NCBI RefSeq assembly: GCF_000505665.1
Contig: NC_023033.1
Location: forward strand, 2,384,313 to 2,448,312
DNA from: Thermosynechococcus sp. NK55a
GTDB lineage: Bacteria; Cyanobacteriota; Cyanobacteriia; Thermosynechococcales; Thermosynechococcaceae
Direction: 5' to 3'
DNA: 64,000 nt
In this document: positions 57,945 through 64,000 of the stretch, one piece after another
Position numbering within the stretch: position 1 is the first letter of the stretch
How the letters are laid out: each line of letters opens with the position of its first letter
Made by a program: the position numbers and the translations under genes
Notes under the pieces: generated by a model
What the model was told of the DNA's origin: nothing
The model's input: only the letters and a program-made list of their open reading frames with translations
Databases searched by the model: none

Positions 57945-58002
57945 GAAGTTAAGGCGTACACAAAACGTGAGGACGATCCGAAAGCGGCACTGCCTTAGCT
58001 TC
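57945..58002 (-). ncRNA. Candidate structured RNA between ftsH and tldD
   Basis: An 11-bp stem (57945-57955 with 57992-58002; one G-U) encloses 36 nt containing a small inner CCG/CGG hairpin (57978-57987). On the minus strand it is followed by a terminator with U7 at 57896. It could be an independent sRNA of about 100-150 nt or the processed tldD 3' UTR. No strong promoter was found directly before it. On the plus strand the stem is also possible, at the 3' side of ftsH. Confidence 0.4.
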
Positions 58003-58099
58003 CCTTCTTCTTTCTATGATAATGTAGCCAGAGTCACAAAAATTCACATATAAAATCTTTAGGTATTTCTACTCAAACCCATAACTGCAGGTAATTGGT

Positions 58100-59566
58100 T
58101 TAGCGGCCACCCACGGTAATGGCATCCACTTTGATGTGGGGTTGACCCACGGTGACGTAGATACTACCGCTAATCGAGCCACAGAAACCAGGGGCAAGGG
58201 CAAGATCGTTGGCAGACATGGAAATCCGCTGCATGATTTCTTTGGCTTCGCCAATCAGTGTGGCTCCTTTGAGGGGGTGTTTGATTTGGCCATTTTCAAT
58301 CCAGTAGGCCTCCTCAACAGCAAAGTTAAATTGACCCGTGGCACCGACGCTGCCGCCCCCCATGCGTTTACAGTAAATACCGCGATCAACGGAGGCAATC
58401 AGATCCTCTACAGTGTACTTGCCAGGAGCAATGTAGGTGTTGCGCATCCGCGAAGCGGCAGCATAGGTATAGCTTTGACGTCGGCCACTACCGGTGCGGG
58501 GGTGTCCTGTGCGCATTGAACCTGCGCGATCGCTCAGAAAATTCTTGAGGATGCCATTTTCAATCAGTAATGTGCGCTGCGTTGGCATTCCTTCATCGTC
58601 CATATCAATACTGCCAAAGGCACCGCTGGTAATTCCCTCATCCCAAGCGGTCAAGTTTTCATGGGCAATTTTTTCACCTTTTTTATCGGCAAAGGGGGTC
58701 GTCCCCCGTTCAATTTGAGTGGTTTCCAAGAGATGACCACAGGCTTCATGGAAGATCACGCCCCCAAATTGGTTGGCCATGATCACTGGGTAAGTGCCCG
58801 ATTCCACGTAGTTGGCATAGAGCATTTTGCCCGCCGCTTCGGCAACGGTATCGGCTAAGGTGGTGTAGTCCCACTGGCGCAAAAAGTCTGGATTACTGGT
58901 ATCGCCATTGCGCTCACCAATGGAAGCGCGGTGCTCGCCATCAGCACAGAGCACAGAGCCCACTGCCGACTGAGTGAGGCGAATGTCCCGAGCAAAGGTA
59001 CCATCACTGGCGGCCACCATCACCTCTTGCCAATCGCGAAAATAACTGAGGCGACGGGATTGCAGATGTTGGGTTTTCTGGCGCAGGCGATCGCTGCCTG
59101 CTAGGAGAATATCGGCCACCTCAGCAATGGAACTACAGGTGGCCAGCCAGCTTTCCTTCTGGCCTTGGGCATAGTCCCGCAGCAGTTCAAGGTGAATTTC
59201 AGGTACATAGGCTTGGGGACTGGGTAAGAGCAACCCCATTAAGCCCAGGGCCTTTTCGAGGGCAGTGCGCAGCCCGTTGAAGCTGAGGTCATTGGTGCTC
59301 ACGTAGCAGTCACGAGTACCCCGAAAAACACGAATACCCGCCCCTAAGCTCAAGCGCGGAGAAACACTCGTCAGGCGATCCTCCTCGACAAGGGTACTGA
59401 GGTAATGACTGCGCTCAAGGAAAATCTCAACAAAATCAGCGCCAGCCGCTCGTCCAAGGCCAAGGAGTGTGGCAAGGGGAGCTTCCCAAGAGCCATCAAA
59501 GCGATCGCCTTCGGGGGAATAGCTAAGGTGGGCAAGATCCGCAGAACGAAGTAGCGTGGCTGGCAT
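58100..59566 (-). CDS. tldD: TldD-family metalloprotease
   Basis: A 488-residue zinc peptidase of the TldD/PmbA family, known to trim peptides such as microcins and degrade unfolded peptides as a TldD/TldE heterodimer. The zinc motif is in [12 protein letters not shown], with the Cys ligand expected in the segment [17 protein letters not shown]. The ATG at 59566 is preferred over a TTG at 59575. A partner tldE is not adjacent. It is followed by a spacer with a structured element and minus-strand terminator. Confidence 0.93.
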   Translation of the reverse strand: MPATLLRSADLAHLSYSPEGDRFDGSWEAPLATLLGLGRAAGADFVEIFLERSHYLSTLVEEDRLTSVSPRLSLGAGIRVFRGTRDCYVSTNDLSFNGLRTALEKALGLMGLLLPSPQAYVPEIHLELLRDYAQGQKESWLATCSSIAEVADILLAGSDRLRQKTQHLQSRRLSYFRDWQEVMVAASDGTFARDIRLTQSAVGSVLCADGEHRASIGERNGDTSNPDFLRQWDYTTLADTVAEAAGKMLYANYVESGTYPVIMANQFGGVIFHEACGHLLETTQIERGTTPFADKKGEKIAHENLTAWDEGITSGAFGSIDMDDEGMPTQRTLLIENGILKNFLSDRAGSMRTGHPRTGSGRRQSYTYAAASRMRNTYIAPGKYTVEDLIASVDRGIYCKRMGGGSVGATGQFNFAVEEAYWIENGQIKHPLKGATLIGEAKEIMQRISMSANDLALAPGFCGSISGSIYVTVGQPHIKVDAITVGGR

Positions 59567-59617
59567 TGTTAACAATCACTTAACATATCCCCACTATAGC
59601 AAATTCCCCCTCGCAGC

Positions 59618-59923
59618 CTAGTTTTCAGCTTTGGCTAAAAAGGAGAGGTGGTAGAGGGTATCCTTGGCGGGGTGGGCTTGCACCTCTTGGAGTACCACCG
59701 TTCCCTGCCACGGCAGATCCGGGATCGAAAGCTGAATCGGAGTTTTCTGGGGACGGGCATCCCGCACCAACAATTCGGCGGCACGGGTATCCACCACCAG
59801 GGAAATCGAAGACTCGATGGTAGGGCCGTAGAGGACGGCAGGGATTTTGCCATTACGCCGCAGGGCATTGGGCTTGGCATCAGCAGGGCGTAGTTGCCCC
59901 TCAATCACTAAGGAACGAGACAT
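59618..59923 (-). CDS. rplY: 50S ribosomal protein L25
   Basis: A 101-residue 5S-rRNA-binding ribosomal protein of the L25/TL5/CTC family: MSRSLVIEGQLRPADAKPNALRRNGKIPAVLYGP at the N terminus and VLQEVQAHPAKDTLYHLSFL at the C terminus. It is the short form without the extra C-terminal domain. It starts 14 bases after purA on the minus strand, so the two are probably co-transcribed. Confidence 0.93.
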   Translation of the reverse strand: MSRSLVIEGQLRPADAKPNALRRNGKIPAVLYGPTIESSISLVVDTRAAELLVRDARPQKTPIQLSIPDLPWQGTVVLQEVQAHPAKDTLYHLSFLAKAEN

Positions 59924-59937
59924 CGCTGCAACTCCAA

Positions 59938-61290
<1,353 letters not shown>

Positions 61291-61423
61291 TTAACTCGTT
61301 AATTAACACAATCGTCTATTGTAACCCCTGCAGCAGATGCACACAAGCGCGCGATCGCAAAAATTTTCCCAGTGTCCTGCCCGTCCTAGGGGCGATCGTG
61401 CTACCATAAAAGATGCTTTGCAT

Positions 61424-61495
61424 GCCGATGTAGCTCAGTGGTAGAGCACTCGATTCGTAATCGAGCGGTCATGAGTTCGAATCTCATCATCGGCT
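61424..61495 (+). tRNA. tRNA-Thr (anticodon CGT)
   Basis: The acceptor GCCGATG (61424-61430) pairs with CATCGGC (61488-61494), with T at the discriminator position. The D arm carries AGCTCAGTGGTAGAGCA, the anticodon stem CTCGA/TCGAG (61449-61453, 61461-61465) closes the loop TTCGTAA with anticodon CGT at 61456-61458, and GTTCGAATC forms the T loop. CCA is not encoded. It reads ACG threonine codons. Confidence 0.95.
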
Positions 61496-61536
61496 TGGTT
61501 AAGCTGTTTACAGCCGTCTGCCCGCGGGAACATACT

Positions 61537-62169
61537 GTGTTTGCCTACCTCAGAGGAACCGTTGTCGGCCATCAAGTGGAGGGTGGTCATCGTTCTGCCC
61601 TGATCCTAGAGGTGAATGGAGTCGGCTATCGCCTACTAGTGACGTCTCATCTTTTGCGGCAATACCCGCCGAGTGCTGAGGTGGTGCAGATTTTTACCCA
61701 CCTCAGTATCCGTGAAGATCAGCTGCTCCTCTATGGCTTTGCCTCGGCAGCCGAGCGAGATCTCTTTCTCCGTTTGATCCGTGTCAATGGGGTTGGGCCG
61801 CAGATGGCACTATCGCTGCTGGATACACTACCCTTGCCAGAGCTTGTCCAAGCGATTGTTAGTGGCAATACTCGGCGTCTCAGCCGCGCACCGGGGGTGG
61901 GTCATAAAACCGCTGAGCGCATTGCCTTGGAACTCAAAGCTGCCCTGAGTGCTTGGCGACAGGAAACGGGATTGGCAACGACTCCCTCTGGCCTACCCAC
62001 AGAGGCGATTCGTGAAGAACTGGAGTTAACGCTCTTGGCCTTGGGCTATAGCGATCGCGAGATTGAAGCCGCCCTCACTGCCGTCGGGCAAACGACCACC
62101 CTCCCTAAGAATAGTGATCCAGAGGCATGGCTACGGGAGGCAATTGCATGGCTAAGTGCCAATACATAG
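61537..62169 (+). CDS. ruvA: Holliday junction branch migration protein RuvA
   Basis: A 210-residue protein that forms tetramers on Holliday junctions and recruits the RuvB motor. Domain I is an OB fold ([20 protein letters not shown]), domain II has two helix-hairpin-helix motifs ([13 protein letters not shown] and [16 protein letters not shown]), and domain III follows a flexible linker ([20 protein letters not shown]). The GTG at 61537 is chosen because the longer frame from 61438 runs through the tRNA. Close spacing to tRNA-Thr (41 bases) suggests possible read-through. Confidence 0.94.
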   Translation: MFAYLRGTVVGHQVEGGHRSALILEVNGVGYRLLVTSHLLRQYPPSAEVVQIFTHLSIREDQLLLYGFASAAERDLFLRLIRVNGVGPQMALSLLDTLPLPELVQAIVSGNTRRLSRAPGVGHKTAERIALELKAALSAWRQETGLATTPSGLPTEAIREELELTLLALGYSDREIEAALTAVGQTTTLPKNSDPEAWLREAIAWLSANT

Positions 62170-62205
62170 CTATTGCTGAGCCAATACCCCCCTTTAAACT
62201 AGCTG

Positions 62206-62230
62206 TAAAAAAGGGGGCAAGCAGCCCCCT
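62206..62230 (-). terminator. Rho-independent terminator of the coiled-coil gene
   Basis: AGGGGGC/GCCCCCT (62212-62218 with 62224-62230) forms a seven-bp stem around a five-base loop; on the minus strand it is followed by a run of six U. It lies 28 bases past the stop of the minus-strand coiled-coil gene and 36 bases past the convergent ruvA stop. A pyrimidine run upstream (62187-62194) could pair alternatively on the plus strand. Confidence 0.8.
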
Positions 62231-62257
62231 ATGAGTTGAATGAAAGATATTAATTTC

Positions 62258-63070
62258 CTAGGAAAACATGGGCAGGTGAGAATAGAGGGCTGCCCACAGG
62301 GGACTCCAAGGCCCAAGGTTGAGTACTAGAGCCGCAATCGCCACGGTGCTGCTGAGCCATGTCAGCCATTGGGAGTAGAGATTTGCCCCTTCCTTGCGTG
62401 TTTGCAGGTGTTCAACGGTTTGCTGAAGCTGCTCGACTTCTTGGTGGAGACCGGCAATTTCATGGTGTAACCCCTCAATTTCACAATCGCGATCGCTCAC
62501 CGTGGCCTGGCAAGCCGCCAGCTCTGCTTCTTTTTCGCGGCAGGTGGCTTCCATTGTGGTTAAAGAAGCAATTAATCTCGACCTTTCACTGGCATATTCC
62601 TCTTCAAGGCTGCTGCTGCGCTGGTAGGCGGTTTCTAGCTCTTGGCGATAGCGATCGCAATTGTCCCGCAGGGCTTCGTTTTCCGCTTGGCTACTGTTGA
62701 GGGCATTCGTCAATTCTGCCACCTGCTGGCGATAGTCACTGACTTGAGTTTGCAGTTGCTGTTGCTGGTCCTCTAGCTCTTGACAGCGGTTTTGCAGCCA
62801 TTCCACCTCTGAGCGCAATTGCTCAATTTCTTGGCGCTGGCGATCCCGCTCCTGTTCACTGCGGGTGACCCATTCCTTGAGCCCTTCGATACGCTGGGCC
62901 TGTTCGCCAACAATTCTGTGCAGGCGATCGCACTCTTCTTTCAAACGTTGGACAGAACCCTTGTACTGCCGCTGTACCCAAGCCCGCAAAAACGATAGGC
63001 CGGAGATGGTAAATCCAATCAGGGCATAGGTGCCCACCAGTGTATGACCCGTGGCCGACATCTGTAACAT
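62258..63070 (-). CDS. Coiled-coil protein with membrane segments at both ends
   Basis: A 270-residue protein. A hydrophobic segment near 9-29 (HTLVGTYALIGFTISGLSFLRAW) is followed by an almost uninterrupted heptad-rich coiled coil at about 38-230 (e.g. REEKDRLHRIV-like charged repeats: ECDRLHRIVGEQAQRIEGLKEW, EIEQLRSEVEWLQNRCQELEDQ), then a C-terminal hydrophobic pair (about 233-262). It could tether two membranes or span the periplasm. No family is recognised. It has its own terminator and is monocistronic. Confidence 0.75.
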   Translation of the reverse strand: MLQMSATGHTLVGTYALIGFTISGLSFLRAWVQRQYKGSVQRLKEECDRLHRIVGEQAQRIEGLKEWVTRSEQERDRQRQEIEQLRSEVEWLQNRCQELEDQQQQLQTQVSDYRQQVAELTNALNSSQAENEALRDNCDRYRQELETAYQRSSSLEEEYASERSRLIASLTTMEATCREKEAELAACQATVSDRDCEIEGLHHEIAGLHQEVEQLQQTVEHLQTRKEGANLYSQWLTWLSSTVAIAALVLNLGPWSPLWAALYSHLPMFS

Positions 63071-63359
63071 ATTGAACCCCTGAACTTTAGTTGAATGTCA
63101 ACGAAAAGCCGCAATTCAGAATATAGCCCTTTTCCCAAGGATGGAACCCGCCCAAAACAGCCAAAGCCGCTGTCGGACAGGTCTTTGTCTTTTTATCCTT
63201 TGGCGATCGCTCCCCTAGGCAGGCGCAGGGCGATAACTTTTGGGAATAAATGCAGAAACTTCTACTTCCTAGTCTAGCGAGGGAAAATGACTGCTGGGGT
63301 TAGCTTCTTGATAGCATTGGTAGAATAAGAATGCACTGGAATTTGCAAGGGGAAGACCA

Positions 63360-63650
63360 ATGACTGAGGCAGCTGTATTGCCTATTCTGTTGATGGGGAT
63401 TGCGAACTTTTTGCAGATCTACTTAATTATTCTGCTGATTCGCGTACTTCTGTCGTGGTTTCCTAATATCAACTGGTACAATTCGCCCTTCTCAATTCTG
63501 AGTCAGTTAACAGATCCTTACCTGAATATCTTTCGCGGTCTGATTCCTCCCATCGGGGGTCTTGACTTTTCGCCAATCATTGCCTTCTTCCTCTTGCAGT
63601 TTATCGTTCAACTGTTGGCGGGGTTCTCCAGTAGCGCCACGTTCTTTTAA
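63360..63650 (+). CDS. YggT/YlmG family membrane protein
   Basis: A 96-residue protein with two membrane helices and the YggT signature: [58 protein letters not shown]. Members are linked to membrane-complex or division-related processes and, in plastids, nucleoid partitioning; the precise role here is unknown. AGGGGAAG precedes the ATG. The partial mnmG begins 31 bases downstream. Confidence 0.9.
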   Translation: MTEAAVLPILLMGIANFLQIYLIILLIRVLLSWFPNINWYNSPFSILSQLTDPYLNIFRGLIPPIGGLDFSPIIAFFLLQFIVQLLAGFSSSATFF

Positions 63651-63681
63651 ACCACTTTCGGCTCATGAGGGTACAATCGCC

Positions 63682-64000
63682 ATGTCAACGCTGCCTGCGT
63701 TTCAGGATGAATTTAATGTCATTGTTGTCGGTGCGGGTCATGCAGGCTGTGAAGCGGCCTTGGCAACGGCGCGGTTGGGCTGTCGTACCCTGTTGCTGAC
63801 CCTCAACCTCGATAAGATTGCTTGGCAGCCCTGTAATCCTGCGGTGGGTGGTCCTGCAAAATCACAACTGGTGCACGAAGTGGATGCCCTAGGGGGCGAA
63901 ATTGGGCGTGTCACCGATCGCACCTATCTGCAAAAGCGGCTCTTGAATGCCTCACGGGGGCCAGCGGTCTGGGCATTGCGGGCGCAAACGGATAAGCGCG
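63682..64000 (+). CDS. mnmG: tRNA uridine-5-carboxymethylaminomethyl modification enzyme MnmG, 5' part
   Basis: The first 106 codons are present, cut by the window end: [39 protein letters not shown], then [39 protein letters not shown]. The dinucleotide-binding GAGHAGCE and NPAVGG motifs are diagnostic of MnmG (GidA). It is the FAD-dependent partner of MnmE, encoded about 58 kb upstream in this window. The rest of the gene is not visible. Confidence 0.95.
   Translation, partial: MSTLPAFQDEFNVIVVGAGHAGCEAALATARLGCRTLLLTLNLDKIAWQPCNPAVGGPAKSQLVHEVDALGGEIGRVTDRTYLQKRLLNASRGPAVWALRAQTDKR

Noticed and set aside
61438-61536. N-terminal extension of RuvA
   Set aside because: It runs through tRNA-Thr, and the family N terminus begins at the GTG at 61537.
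63095-63277. Small plus-strand frame before the YggT gene
   Set aside because: No ribosome site and no recognisable composition; the spacer holds promoter sequence at most.

Overview
The window comes from a cyanobacterium and looks most like a thermophilic Thermosynechococcus-type unicellular strain. That assignment is my recognition of protein sequences, not a database result. Direct support is the allophycocyanin operon, cytochrome b6f genes (petC, petA and the cyanobacterial subunit petP), a carboxysome shell gene, the atpB-atpC pair, cyanobacteria-specific DUF families, and the HIP1 palindrome GCGATCGC scattered throughout. Base composition is generally a little above 50% GC, with a few sharply AT-rich islands. 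There is no CRISPR array, transposase, integrase or phage gene; this is a core chromosomal region with dense genes on both strands.

Layout: 1-4.2 kb is photosynthetic (CcmK-like shell protein; apcABC on the minus strand with a strong 3' hairpin; DUF3067; petC-petA). 4.2-14.4 kb holds mnmE, an ABC exporter, a MinD-like ATPase plus a winged-helix-like protein, tpiA behind a 48-bp pure A/T palindromic tract, a TPR protein, mltA, a zinc alcohol dehydrogenase, mraY and DUF3134. 14.5-20 kb holds a small secreted protein that reads correctly only through a -1 frameshift, metK (TTG start), an HdrB-like protein, 5-formyl-THF cyclo-ligase, ureA, and thrC with a MoaD/ThiS-like gene behind a near-consensus promoter. 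20-28.4 kb holds a transglutaminase-like membrane protein whose catalytic residues are replaced, a CorC/HlyC protein, a channel-like RCK protein, and a minus-strand esterase-tusA-rsgA-hpnB-like cluster. 28.4-35.8 kb holds pflB, dusB, two family 2 glycosyltransferases (one a composition mosaic), a VTE6-like DUF92 protein and a lone Mn/Zn permease. 35.8-46 kb holds ftsZ, an SDR, desC, small hypotheticals, cobD, futA, a pyruvate-kinase-like protein and an efflux adaptor. 46-56 kb holds holB, a DHH-CBS-CBS-CCA fusion, a methyltransferase, an Fe-S membrane protein, ddl, petP, atpB-atpC, and prfB with a programmed +1 frameshift. 56-64 kb holds ftsH, a candidate structured RNA, tldD, rplY, purA, tRNA-Thr(CGT), ruvA, a coiled-coil membrane protein, a YggT protein and the 5' part of mnmG.

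Functional links: petC, petA and petP belong to the b6f complex; apcABC make the phycobilisome core; atpB and atpC make two CF1 subunits. mraY, ddl, mltA and ftsZ serve wall synthesis and division. mnmE and the partial mnmG are partners in tRNA wobble-U modification, and prfB, rsgA, rplY, dusB and the CCA enzyme add to translation. No complete undescribed system is evident. The most unusual signals are the frameshifted secreted protein, the prfB recoding site next to a hairpin, the strand-specific apc 3' hairpin, the transglutaminase homologue lacking Cys and His, and the structured element between ftsH and tldD.
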